Assembly (NCBI RefSeq): GCF_000317595.1
Contig: NZ_AEJC01000293.1
Location: 1-64,000, forward strand
From: Streptomyces ipomoeae 91-03
GTDB lineage: Bacteria; Actinomycetota; Actinomycetes; Streptomycetales; Streptomycetaceae
Length of the DNA: 64,000 nt
Direction of reading: 5' to 3'
In this document: positions 9,316 to 17,820 of the stretch, one piece after another
Position numbering within the stretch: position 1 is the first letter of the stretch
Layout of the letters: every line of letters begins with the position of its first letter
Notes under the pieces: generated by a model
The model's input: only the letters and a program-made list of their open reading frames with translations
What the model was told of the DNA's origin: nothing
Databases searched by the model: none
Position numbers and translations under genes: made by a program

Positions 9316-9756
9316 TCAGCTCAATGCCTGCCTGCTACCGACAACTGGGGCGGTGGGCTGTGATGCACCCGCAGGGCTGTGGCTCTGCGGCTGCGTTCCG
9401 GACGTGTTCCATGTGGCGGTCACAGTGAAGCTGGCCTCTCCGCCACTCACGACTGCCATCTTCAGCCCGGCAGTGAGCTTCACGCCGAACTCGACGGACA
9501 GTTCATCCGGCGCGTTGCCCATCCCTCGTGCTTGGTCGTGGATGCTCGACAGGATCGGCACCAGCGGCGCGAAGGCGTCGTGCAGCAACTGACCCGATCG
9601 CTGGATCACCCGGGAGCCGGCGCCGACCGGCCCGACGGGCGAGTCGTCTTCCCACTGGCCGTCGCCGCGGGTACCAGAATCGGTCCCGGTCACGGGCGAA
9701 ACCTCCACCAATGCAGAGGTACCGTCCTCGAACTCGAAATCCACAAACTGGGACAC
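9316..9756 (-). CDS. Trypsin-co-occurring domain (Trypco1 / CU044_2847-like) protein
   Basis: A 146-aa protein starting at GTG 9756, preceded by a purine-rich GGGGGA; an upstream in-frame GTG at 9798 would add 14 residues. It begins with beta-rich FVDFEFEDGTSALVEVSPV and later has the conserved-looking ELSVEFGVKLTAGLKMAVVSGGEASFTVTATW split over two strands. This matches my memory of the Trypco1 domain (CU044_2847 family), found beside trypsin-like proteases and NACHT-type NTPases in actinobacterial conflict systems. It lies directly upstream of the trypsin-NACHT gene, so it is probably a partner, regulator or substrate of that protease. The partner role is inferred from family context. Confidence 0.75.
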   Translation of the reverse strand: MSQFVDFEFEDGTSALVEVSPVTGTDSGTRGDGQWEDDSPVGPVGAGSRVIQRSGQLLHDAFAPLVPILSSIHDQARGMGNAPDELSVEFGVKLTAGLKMAVVSGGEASFTVTATWNTSGTQPQSHSPAGASQPTAPVVGSRQALS

Positions 9757-9907
9757 AATTCCCCCGTCACGCCAGTGAATGAACCCCCATGAAGTCACAA
9801 AAGAATAGCGTCCGCCCGCAGTCTCACAGCGAAGAGGCTTACAACCAGGGAGCCGGGCGCGCCGACGCGCCCCGGTCCCTGGAGGCTGCCTCCTGGGACG
9901 GGCTCTC

Positions 9908-9925
9908 GGTCAGATACCCGCTGAC
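9908..9925. repeat. 18-bp repeat, copy 2 (possible attachment core next to the integrase)
   Basis: GGTCAGATACCCGCTGAC, identical to 3501-3518. If the IS insertion is removed, it lies about 25 bases beyond the integrase stop codon, where an attachment site is expected for many actinobacterial tyrosine integrases. It no longer forms the full terminator stem because the flanking sequence differs. Confidence 0.55.
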
Positions 9926-9951
9926 TGAAGGCCCGAAATGAGGCGGTGCTA

Positions 9952-10893
9952 GGGTGCGTTTCATATGTGGATCTTGATGTGTCAAGATCCCACTTCGTGG
10001 GGCGGCATGATCTGACGAATACACAGTGGGCGAAGCTGGAGCCCCTGCTCCCGGTCGGCAAGAAGCCTGGACGGCCACCGGTGCACACCAAGCGGCAACT
10101 GATAGACGGCATACGGTGGCGCACCCGCGCCGGTGCTCCCTGGCGGGACGTGCCCGAGCGCTATGGCCCGTGGGAGACGGTCTACGGCCTGTTCCGCCGC
10201 TGGCAGCGGGACGGCACCTGGCACCGCATCTTCGAACAGCTGCAGGCCCAGGCCGACGCCGAGGGACTGATCACCTGGGACGTCTCGGTGGACTCGACCA
10301 TCGCCCGCGCCCACCAGCATGCGGCCGGCGCCCGCAAAAAGGGGATCTGCAGACCGAGCCGCCAGGCGGTGTGTTCATCGAGCCCGACGACCACGGGCTC
10401 GGACGCTCCCGGGGCGGGCTGACAACCAAGCTCCACCTGGCGGTCGAGCAGGCCCAGAAACCGATGTCGCTGGTCATCACGGCAGGACAGCGCGGTGATT
10501 CCCCGCAGTTCCAGGTGGTCTTGGGCCGCATCCGGGTGCCCCGGCTCGGGTCGGGCCGCCCGCGCACCCGGCCGGACAAGGTGCGTGCCGACAAGGCGTA
10601 CGGCTCCCGCGCGAACCGTGCCTACCTGCGCAAGCGCGGTATCCGCTGCACGATCCCGGAGAAGCGCGACCAGATCGCCAACCGCAAGAACCGCGGCTCC
10701 CACGGCGGCCGGCCACCTAAGTTCGACAAGGCCGACTACAAGGAGCGCCACGCGGTCGAGTGCGGAATCAATCGCCTCAAGCGGCACCGCGCTGTCGCCA
10801 CGAGATACGACAAGTTGGCAGTTCGCTACGAGGCGACCGTGCTGGTCGCAGCCATCAACGAGTGGCTGTGACCAGCACTTTCAAAACGCACCC
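9952..10893 (+). mobile_element. IS5-family (IS427-like) insertion sequence, copy A
   Basis: A 942-bp element bounded by imperfect inverted ends starting GGGTGCGTTT and ending AAACGCACCC. It is flanked by TA on both sides within a CTAG target, the pattern expected for IS427-group elements. It encodes one transposase in two overlapping frames. It inserted exactly at the stop codon of the integrase gene, and because CTAG is regenerated the TAG stop is unchanged. A second copy in the opposite orientation at 31843-32784 differs by one base seen by eye (C/T near 10355), so both insertions are recent. Confidence 0.92.
9967..10871 (+). CDS. IS5-family transposase, copy A (programmed -1 frameshift)
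   Basis: Two overlapping frames form a DDE transposase. The first frame (GTG start near 9967 to 10422) carries the N-terminal helix-turn-helix region [14 protein letters not shown] and the first catalytic Asp in [13 protein letters not shown]. The second frame (to 10871) carries [23 protein letters not shown] with the second Asp, and the C-terminal [14 protein letters not shown]-like segment with the catalytic Glu. The switch probably occurs at A AAG GGG (10338-10344), a standard -1 slippery heptamer. The fused product would be about 300 aa, normal for this group. Copy B has the same layout, so the split is functional rather than a mutation. Confidence 0.88.
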
Positions 10894-12434
10894 TAGGCCG
10901 TACGCTCGTCGGAGGTGCCTTTGCTCCGGCGGCGTCGGGCGCGAGGCACCAGCTTGACGACCGCCTCTGCGGCAGCGCGTGCGAGATCGTCGAGGACGGC
11001 CTGATAGATGTCTCGCGTGATCCGGGTGTCGCTGTGTCCGAGCGTGTCAGACACCACCTTGATATCGATCCCGGCCGCCAGCATGAGCGTGGCTGCGCCG
11101 TGACGGAGATCATGCAGCCGGATCGGCGGCAGGCCAGCGGCGCTGACCAGCCGCTCGAAGAGATCGCTCACCTTGCCGGGGTGGAGCCAAGAACCGTCCT
11201 CTTGAGTGAAGATCCGCCCGGTCAGCTTCCAGGCGGTTCCCCACTCACGCCGCTCCTTGTCCTGCTGGCGTTTGTGATCGCGCAGATACTCGACAGACTC
11301 GCCGTCCAGCGCGATGAGCCGGATGCCGCTGTCGGTCTTCGGAGCGCCCTCGATGATCTCCCAGCCGTCCTGGACGAGCTGGGTGGCGACGGCGAGTGAT
11401 TCGCCTGCGAGGTCGAGGTCCATCCATCGCAGGCCGCAGGCTTCACCGCGCCGCAGTCCCCGGAACGCGATCAGATGCCACAGGCCATATAGCCGGTCCT
11501 CGGCGATGAAGTCCAGGAAGCGCCCAGTCTGCTCCGGCGTCCAGACCATCACCGGAGACGGCTTCTCGCCGGTTGCTTCCCAGTGGGCCACCCGCTCGTC
11601 GGTCCACACAAGCGCCTTGGGTTTCGCCCCGGGCTCCAACTCGACATGCTCCGCCGGGTTGAAGTTGGACATGACCTGCTGAGCGATCGCGACGTTCAGC
11701 GCCGCGCGCAAGGTGGCCTTGATGTGCTGCTGAGTGCTGGCGCCAGTAACGCGCCGGAACGGCGGCATGGCGTCGATCGACTCCTGCACCGCCTTACGGC
11801 GGGCTCGGTTCTCCGCGCCCTTCCACGGGATCGTCTTGAGCAGATCGAGTGCGGCTCGCCGCTGGGCATTCTGCTCAACGATCTCGATGTTGGCCTCGTT
11901 GATCGCGTCGAACATCTTGTCCAGATGATGAACGCGCAGCTTGTCGAGACGGACGTCGCCCAGGTGTGGCTTGAGATGAACGCGGATGTCGCACTCGTAC
12001 CGCTTGAGGCCGGTGACGCGCAGCCGCTTGCGTCCGGCGAGCCAGAGGTCGAGCCATTCACCGACGGTCATCTTGGAGTTGAGGCTCTGGCCGGTCGCGA
12101 ATCGGCGGCGAGTCTCGTCGTAGTCGGGAAGTGGCTCCTTGTTCTTCGCGCAAGCTTCCAGGAGGTCGCTGATGGCCATTTGGCCGATCGGATCATCCTC
12201 ATCGGGCAGCGCCAGCAGCGCGCGGGCTTTGTTCAGCTCCTCCGTGGCCTTCGTGGCGGTCTCCAGCCCGTACCGACGGAACCGGCGGCGGGTGCCGTCC
12301 TGCCGGGGGAGCAGCTCCTGTACTACGACCCACGTGCCGTGGCGCTTGTTGGAGAGTTTCGGGCAAGACTTCCCATAGTTCTTGCCCGTCTGCGGGTCGC
12401 GGCAAGAGCAGCGCCGGGTGATTGTCCCGTTCAC
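10893..12434 (-). CDS. Site-specific tyrosine integrase
   Basis: A 513-aa phage/ICE-type integrase. The N-terminus has CSCRDPQTGKNYGKSCPKL, a small Cys-rich zinc-ribbon-like segment typical of actinobacterial integrases. A core-binding domain follows (TVGEWLDLWLAGRK), then the catalytic domain with Arg in FRGLRRGEACGLR (about 328), HDLRHG (about 438) and LGHSDTRIT...Tyr in RDIYQ (about 476). It starts with GTG at 12434, overlapping the XRE regulator by 4 bases (GTGA), so the two are translationally coupled. The last base of the TAG stop is supplied by the IS end, but the IS target CTAG leaves the codon as it was. It should catalyse integration and excision of the element to its right or left; the 18-bp repeat at 9908 is the candidate site. 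Confidence 0.92.
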   Translation of the reverse strand: MNGTITRRCSCRDPQTGKNYGKSCPKLSNKRHGTWVVVQELLPRQDGTRRRFRRYGLETATKATEELNKARALLALPDEDDPIGQMAISDLLEACAKNKEPLPDYDETRRRFATGQSLNSKMTVGEWLDLWLAGRKRLRVTGLKRYECDIRVHLKPHLGDVRLDKLRVHHLDKMFDAINEANIEIVEQNAQRRAALDLLKTIPWKGAENRARRKAVQESIDAMPPFRRVTGASTQQHIKATLRAALNVAIAQQVMSNFNPAEHVELEPGAKPKALVWTDERVAHWEATGEKPSPVMVWTPEQTGRFLDFIAEDRLYGLWHLIAFRGLRRGEACGLRWMDLDLAGESLAVATQLVQDGWEIIEGAPKTDSGIRLIALDGESVEYLRDHKRQQDKERREWGTAWKLTGRIFTQEDGSWLHPGKVSDLFERLVSAAGLPPIRLHDLRHGAATLMLAAGIDIKVVSDTLGHSDTRITRDIYQAVLDDLARAAAEAVVKLVPRARRRRSKGTSDERTA

Positions 12435-13081
12435 TCACTGTCCTTGGAACTGGCGTTGGGCTGGTCCACGAATGCGAGATCGGCGGGCAGCTTGGGGGGA
12501 ACGAGCCCGCGCTCGCGCATCGAGTCGCGGAAGGCTCCGAGCGCTCTGCAGTCGTCGAAGGCGAACTGCTCGTACCCGGTGGCGGCGTCCAGCAGCTCGG
12601 TCCGGCGGGCCGGGTCGAGTGTGGTGTTGGCCATGCGGCGTCGTTCCTTGGCCAGGGACGTTGAGGCCCGAGCGGCGGCCACCGCGTCGCCGTGAGCCCG
12701 GAAGAGGTCCAGCAGCTCGCGTGGACTGCCTTTGGGAGAGGCCTCTGGGGAGGCAGTCTCACCGGTGAACCATGCGAGGCCGTCCCAGGTCGAGACCGGC
12801 TGGCCCGGGAGCACATCCACCGTGGGCGCGGTGTCGAGAGGAAAGAGCAAGGTGATCGGCGGCACTCCAAGGACGTCGGCCAAGACGAGGAACTCGGCGA
12901 GGTCGACGGAGCTGCGGCGTCCGGTCTCCAGGTTGGTGATCGTCGTCTTCGGTACGGGAAGGCCGCGGGCGGCGCAGGCGTCTGCCGCTTCTGCCACCGT
13001 GAGGCCGGCGGCCTTGCGGTGGCGGCGGATCTGCTCCGCTACGCGGGTGGTGAGCTGGGCACCCCAGTCCTGTGTTGTCAT
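12431..13081 (-). CDS. XRE-family transcriptional regulator upstream of the integrase
   Basis: A 216-aa regulator with an N-terminal helix-turn-helix (about residues 14-75): EQIRRHRKAAGLTVAEAADAC and PKTTITNLETGRR form the two helices, followed by LAEFLVLADVLGVPPITLLFP. The C-terminal half is Ala/Glu/Arg-rich with SLAKERRRMANTTLDPARR and is probably a dimerisation region. It overlaps the integrase gene by 4 bases. The likely job is control of integrase expression and of the divergent HTH gene at 13172. Two copies of TGGCTGCAAC lie at and just upstream of the start codon and may be its operator. Confidence 0.85.
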   Translation of the reverse strand: MTTQDWGAQLTTRVAEQIRRHRKAAGLTVAEAADACAARGLPVPKTTITNLETGRRSSVDLAEFLVLADVLGVPPITLLFPLDTAPTVDVLPGQPVSTWDGLAWFTGETASPEASPKGSPRELLDLFRAHGDAVAAARASTSLAKERRRMANTTLDPARRTELLDAATGYEQFAFDDCRALGAFRDSMRERGLVPPKLPADLAFVDQPNASSKDSE

Positions 13082-13118
13082 GGCTGCAACTTACGACATA
13101 GAAAAATGTGGCTGCAAC
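13081..13118. promoter_or_regulatory. Direct-repeat operator candidate between divergent genes
   Basis: TGGCTGCAAC occurs at 13081-13090 and again at 13109-13118, 28 bases apart, in the 90-base gap between the XRE gene (leftward) and the small HTH gene (rightward). The segment between them is unusually A-rich (GAAAAATG). The position suits an autoregulatory switch, but binding is inferred only. Confidence 0.4.
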
Positions 13119-13171
13119 ATCCGTGGTACACATTCTGCTGTCGGAGGACCCCCGCAGGATCGGAGTACGTC

Positions 13172-13435
13172 ATGGCGACATCTGAAAGCGCCTGTGGAGT
13201 GCAGGGCTTGACCCGGGCAGAGCTGCTGGCTCTGCCCGTAGCGGTCGACCTCGACACCGCCAACCGGGCCCTGTCCATAGGGCGCAGTACCGGTTACGCC
13301 CTGGCCAAACGTGGCCAGTACCCGTGCCGAGTCCTCCGTCTGGGCAACGCCTACCGCGTGGTCACCGCAGAACTGCATCAGCTCCTCGGCATAGACCCGG
13401 CTGAGGCGGCCGAACGCAGTGAGCTCTGCGCGTAG
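13172..13435 (+). CDS. Small HTH DNA-binding protein (excisionase-like)
   Basis: An 87-aa protein. The central part VDLDTANRALSIGRSTGYAL followed by KRGQYPCRVLRLGNAYRVVT fits a winged helix-turn-helix of the MerR/excisionase type, with the short wing carrying the basic residues. The ATG at 13172 is preceded by GGAGTACGTC, an acceptable ribosome site. It is divergent from the integrase operon. Proteins of this kind accompany integrases in actinobacterial elements and assist excision, or act as a small repressor. The direction away from the integrase is slightly unusual. Confidence 0.7.
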   Translation: MATSESACGVQGLTRAELLALPVAVDLDTANRALSIGRSTGYALAKRGQYPCRVLRLGNAYRVVTAELHQLLGIDPAEAAERSELCA

Positions 13436-13753
13436 TCGCCGAGGTGCGAGGGCGGTCGAGGCCATGATCAGTCGGCCCTGCCGAACCTGGACGCCAGCGC
13501 TCTGGTGGAGGGAGGCAGCCCAATGCGACCAGTAGCGAGGCGGGTTCTCTGAGGCGGCCGCCAGGTCGATATGGATCTTCTTGAATGTGCCGCTCAGGCG
13601 TTCGACGTGATCTCGGCCGAAGGCCCTCGGTGGAGTTCCCAACGGGGCACGAACACCAGCCCGCACCGCTGATAACCTCACCTTTGTTGACGTGGGTACT
13701 TCGCGTCCCGTGCGTCTCGTCTCAGCACGCTCGGACGCGGAACGGGGGCGAGG
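13436..13753. other. Intergenic leader before the defence operon
   Basis: A 318-base gap without a supported gene. A TTGACG at 13687 could serve as a -35 box for the operon starting at 13754, but I see no clear -10 at the right distance. The leftward strand is open over about 50 codons with a protein-like composition (around 13450-13600), which might be the worn remnant of an element gene. Confidence 0.35.
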
Positions 13754-14818
13754 GTGTTCGAGCCGCTGAAGGACAGTGACCCCCGTGAGATCGCAGGCTT
13801 CCGCTTGGCGGGGCGGCTCGGTCAGGGGGCCATGGGCGTCGTCTACCTCGGCTACCGCAGTCCCCGGCCTGTGGCAATCAAGGTCGTGAAGCCGGCGTTG
13901 GCCGACGATCCGTACTTCCGCCAACGCTTCGCTCAGGAGCTGGAAGCGATCCAGCGTGTCGGGGGGTTCCACACCGCCGCGCTTGTGGCGGCCGATCCGG
14001 GTGCCGAGCGGCCGTGGATCGCGACCGAGTACATCCATGCGCCGTCTCTCGAAGCGCTGCTGAATCAGCACGGGCCGGTAAGCGAGCTCGGCGCATGGTG
14101 GCTGGCCGCGAGCCTCTCCGAGGCCCTCATCCACATCCACTCCGTCCGCCTGCTGCATCGTGATCTCAAACCGAGCAATGTGCTGGTCACCACGCAGGGC
14201 ACGCGTGTCATCGATTTCGGGGTCAGCCATGTTGGCGGCGCGACTGGACTCACTTCCGGCGACTCGCCGCTCGGCACGCTTGCGTACATGGCTCCGGAGC
14301 AGGCTATGGACTCGCGGAAGGCGAGCGAGGCCGCGGACGTGTTCAGCCTGGCCGCGACTCTGGTGCATGCGGCGACGGGGCACGCTCCGTTTTATGCTCA
14401 CCTGCCGGCTCAGCGGACACTGCAGAATGTCCAACCGGACCTTTCGGGCTTACCCGAGAGTCTGCGGGATCTGGTTGTCAGTGGCCTGGCCTACTCTCCT
14501 GAAGACCGGCCCACGGCCCACACCGTGCTGGAGGCGGCCATGGACCGACTCCTGGAGCAGGCAGTACCGGTGAATGGGGGCATGTATCCGCCGCTGCCCG
14601 ACGCGTTCCTCACGGATGTGTTGCAGGTGGCCAATGGGTCACCACCCGCGCCGCCGCCGGTGGTGGAGCAGGTTCCCGAGGCGGTTGTGGAGGAGCCGGA
14701 AGCTCCGGTGCTGCCCCCAGAGCCGGCTGTTGCAGGGGCGTCCAGCGGTGGTGGCGAGCCGTGGGCTGACCGCTGGCGCGGGAAGATCCGCGACCGCCGG
14801 TCCGACTTCGGTGGGTGA
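13754..14818 (+). CDS. Serine/threonine protein kinase, first gene of the defence operon
   Basis: A 354-aa soluble Hanks-type kinase. The glycine loop GRLGQGAMGVVYLG, catalytic Lys (AIKVVK, residue 43), HRDLKPSN (Asp137), DFG (154-156) and GTLAYMAPEQ are all intact, so it should be active. After about residue 275 the protein has a Pro/Glu/Ala/Val-rich linker and a basic end (WADRWRGKIRDRRSDFGG). It has no membrane segment or PASTA repeats, unlike the common housekeeping kinases of Streptomyces. It starts with GTG and lies 62 bases before the helicase gene in the same direction. Kinases occur in some anti-phage systems, for example PglW in Pgl, which supports a regulatory or sensing role here. 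Confidence 0.88.
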   Translation: MFEPLKDSDPREIAGFRLAGRLGQGAMGVVYLGYRSPRPVAIKVVKPALADDPYFRQRFAQELEAIQRVGGFHTAALVAADPGAERPWIATEYIHAPSLEALLNQHGPVSELGAWWLAASLSEALIHIHSVRLLHRDLKPSNVLVTTQGTRVIDFGVSHVGGATGLTSGDSPLGTLAYMAPEQAMDSRKASEAADVFSLAATLVHAATGHAPFYAHLPAQRTLQNVQPDLSGLPESLRDLVVSGLAYSPEDRPTAHTVLEAAMDRLLEQAVPVNGGMYPPLPDAFLTDVLQVANGSPPAPPPVVEQVPEAVVEEPEAPVLPPEPAVAGASSGGGEPWADRWRGKIRDRRSDFGG

Positions 14819-14880
14819 CGCCGTCGATCCGTACGTGAGCACGATGAGGCAGTTCAGTAGTGAGTGAAGGAGAGAGCCTG

Positions 14881-17820
14881 GTGACCAGTGACGCAGGCAC
14901 CGCCAAGTTCGCCGCGGGTATGCAGGTCCGCGCGCGGGACGAGGACTGGCTGGTCGTCGAGGCGTCCGAGACGACGCAGGACGGTACGCGACTGGATGTC
15001 CGCGGGATTTCTCCGCTCGTGCGCGACCAGCGGGCTGTCTTCTTCGCTCACCCGTCGCTGGACAAGGTCACACCCCTGCGCCCCGAGGACACCGACCTCA
15101 TTGTCGACACCTCTCCGGAGTGCCGGCGCTCTCGTCTGTTCATCGACGCCCTGATCCGCAAGACCCCTCTGCCGCTGTCTGAACAGAGGCTCGCGACCGT
15201 CGGCACTCATCTCGTCGATGACCTCGCCTATCAGAGGGAGCCGGCCCGGGCGGCACTGCGCGGCCTGCAGCCGAGGCTGCTCATCGCCGACGCGGTCGGT
15301 CTGGGCAAGACGCTGGAAGTCGGCTTGCTGCTCTCGGAGCTCATCCGGCGGGGCCGGGGCGAACGCATCCTCGTGGTGACGCCCAAGGCCATCCTGGAGC
15401 AGTTCCAGCACGAGCTGTGGACACGGTTCGCCATCCCTCTTGTACGTCTCGACTCAAGCGGCATCGAACGTATCCGACGGAACATCCCGGCCGGCCGGAA
15501 CCCCTTCTCGTACTACAAGCGCGCGATCATCTCCATCGACACCCTGCGCTCCGACCGCTGGCGCAGCCACCTCATGCAGGTCAACTGGGATGCCGTCGTC
15601 ATCGACGAGTCCCACAAGTTGATCAACAAGGGCACTAAGAACAACCGGCTCGCAGGACTGCTCGCCCCCCGGACCGACGCTCTGATCCTGGCCAGCGCCA
15701 CACCGCACAACGGTGAACGGGAGTCGTTCGGCGAGCTGCTGAGCCTGCTGGACCCGACCGCCATCCCCGACACCAGCGACTACGACGAGACCCAGCTCGA
15801 TCACTTGTACGTCCGGCGGCACAAGATGTCCCCGGACGTGGCCGCGGAGATCGGCCACAAGTGGGCCACCCGCAAGAAGCCCGTGGCCTTCGACTGCCCC
15901 GCGAGCGATGCCGAGCAGAGGATCTTCGAGGAGCTGTACGACGTCTGGATCAGCCCTGGGGAGGGCCGGTCGGCTCCGGTGAGCGGCAAGGGCGCCCGTC
16001 TGTTCCCGTACACGCTTCTGAAAGCGTTTCTGTCCTCGCACGAGGCGCTGGCCGAAACCGTGGAAAACCGGATCAAGGCCATCGACAAGGACGCCGAGGA
16101 CCACCCGGAGAACAAGGAACGACGTCTCCCTGAGAGGGCGGCACTCGTACGGCTCGGCGAACTGGCTGCCGAGGCCACCGTGCAGGAGGCCGCCAAGTTC
16201 CGCCGCCTGGTCGACGAGCTGAAGGCCATGGAGGTCGGCCCGGGGGCCGACACGCGTGTCGTCATCTTCTCCGAGCGCCGGAAAACCTTGAAGATGCTCC
16301 ACGAGGCCCTGCCCGGTGCGCTCGGCTTCGAGGCAAGCACGGACAACCGGAACGGCGCGATCCGTCAGCTTCACGGCGGGCTGCCTGATGACGAACAGCA
16401 GCGCATCGTCAAGGAGTTCAGCCTGGCCGACAGCGAGCTGCGGGTCCTGCTCACAGGAGACATCGCCTCCGAGGGCGTCAACCTGCACCGCCAGTGCCAC
16501 CAGATGATCCACTACGACCTGCCCTGGTCGCTGATCACGATCGAGCAGCGCAACGGTCGTATCGACCGCTACGGCCAGCAAACGCCCCCGGAGATCCGTG
16601 CCCTGCTGCTGGTCCGTCAGGACGAGGACTCGGATGTCCCTTCTGCTGACCGGCTGGTCTCCCGCCGTCTGCTGGAGCGCGAGGACGAGGTCCACCGCAC
16701 TCTGGGCGAGGCCGCCTCCATCCTCGGCCTGCGTGACGAGGACGCGGAGGAGACCGCGATCAAGACCGGGCTCGCGGATGGGAAGGCGTTCGACGCGATC
16801 GTCCCAGCACAGCCCGTCGACCCCTTCAACCTCTTTATGGCCCACCACACGGTCGACGGATCGGGAGAGCACTACCGCGTCCCCCAGCTGTTCGCCTCGA
16901 CCCGTGCCTTCGTGGAGGAGGCACTGGACGAGGTATACGACAACAATCCCCAGGCGAAGGTCGGAAAGCAGTGGGGCGAGGACCATCCGGAGATGCTCTC
17001 GTTCGCCCCCGATCGTGAACTGCAGCGGAGGCTCCTCGTCCTCCCGCAGACCTACCTGGACGAACGCGGGGTGCTCGACGAGTTGCGGGTCACGTTCGAC
17101 CCGGCGTTCGCCCAGCAGCGTCTGGACCGTGCCCGGGAACGGAGTGGTGAACGCCCCAAGGGCGCCATCAACAAGCAGACGCGGCGCGAGACATCTGGGT
17201 GGCCTGATGTCAGCTACGTGACCGACCAGCATCCGCTGGTGGAGTGGCTCACCGACAAGGTCCTGGTCCGGCTCACGCGGAACACCGCACCGGTCATCAC
17301 CGCCAATGTCGACGGACCCAAGTTCCTGATGCAGGGCATGTACTCCAACGCCAAGGGCCACCCGACGGTCCTTGCCTGGTCGTGCGTGAGCGGGCTGGAG
17401 CACGGAGCCCCCGAATTCGACGACGACCTGGTCAAGGTGCTGAACCGAGCCGGAGTGGAGCCGGGCATGCTCAACCGCCCCTTCACCGGGGACCTCGATG
17501 CTCTGAGTGCTCTGGTGCCGGACGCGGTCGAGGCTACCCGCCGGCACCTGGACAAGCTGCGCGCCATCCAGGAAGAACCCCTCATCGAGAGGCTGGTGGA
17601 GTACGAAAAGCGCCTGCAGGCCTGGCGCAAGGCGAGCGAAACGGCCTTTGAACAGCTCACCCTGGGCGTCCGGCGCGAGGACGCAGAACAGCGTGTGGAG
17701 AACACCGCCATAGAGGTGGAGCAACTGCTCATGGAGTTGGCCACGCAGGGCGAGGCCATGGTCCGGGTGATCGGGGTCCTCGTCCCGTCCACCGGCATCG
17801 GCGAGAAGAAGGGCGCGTGA
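14881..17820 (+). CDS. SNF2-family helicase, DISARM DrmD-like
   Basis: A 979-aa superfamily 2 ATPase. Walker A is DAVGLGKT (about residue 136), the DEAH-type motif is DESH (about 242), and the C-terminal helicase lobe has GDIASEGVNLHRQCH and QRNGRIDRYGQ (about 526-565). The GTG at 14881 is chosen because AAGGAG lies 8 bases before it; an upstream GTG at 14860 lacks such a site. The stop overlaps the methyltransferase start (GTGA). SNF2-like DrmD beside a large adenine methyltransferase is the mark of class 1 DISARM, and the same pairing occurs here. It probably translocates along incoming DNA; whether it has its own nuclease activity is not visible. Confidence 0.85.
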   Translation: MTSDAGTAKFAAGMQVRARDEDWLVVEASETTQDGTRLDVRGISPLVRDQRAVFFAHPSLDKVTPLRPEDTDLIVDTSPECRRSRLFIDALIRKTPLPLSEQRLATVGTHLVDDLAYQREPARAALRGLQPRLLIADAVGLGKTLEVGLLLSELIRRGRGERILVVTPKAILEQFQHELWTRFAIPLVRLDSSGIERIRRNIPAGRNPFSYYKRAIISIDTLRSDRWRSHLMQVNWDAVVIDESHKLINKGTKNNRLAGLLAPRTDALILASATPHNGERESFGELLSLLDPTAIPDTSDYDETQLDHLYVRRHKMSPDVAAEIGHKWATRKKPVAFDCPASDAEQRIFEELYDVWISPGEGRSAPVSGKGARLFPYTLLKAFLSSHEALAETVENRIKAIDKDAEDHPENKERRLPERAALVRLGELAAEATVQEAAKFRRLVDELKAMEVGPGADTRVVIFSERRKTLKMLHEALPGALGFEASTDNRNGAIRQLHGGLPDDEQQRIVKEFSLADSELRVLLTGDIASEGVNLHRQCHQMIHYDLPWSLITIEQRNGRIDRYGQQTPPEIRALLLVRQDEDSDVPSADRLVSRRLLEREDEVHRTLGEAASILGLRDEDAEETAIKTGLADGKAFDAIVPAQPVDPFNLFMAHHTVDGSGEHYRVPQLFASTRAFVEEALDEVYDNNPQAKVGKQWGEDHPEMLSFAPDRELQRRLLVLPQTYLDERGVLDELRVTFDPAFAQQRLDRARERSGERPKGAINKQTRRETSGWPDVSYVTDQHPLVEWLTDKVLVRLTRNTAPVITANVDGPKFLMQGMYSNAKGHPTVLAWSCVSGLEHGAPEFDDDLVKVLNRAGVEPGMLNRPFTGDLDALSALVPDAVEATRRHLDKLRAIQEEPLIERLVEYEKRLQAWRKASETAFEQLTLGVRREDAEQRVENTAIEVEQLLMELATQGEAMVRVIGVLVPSTGIGEKKGA

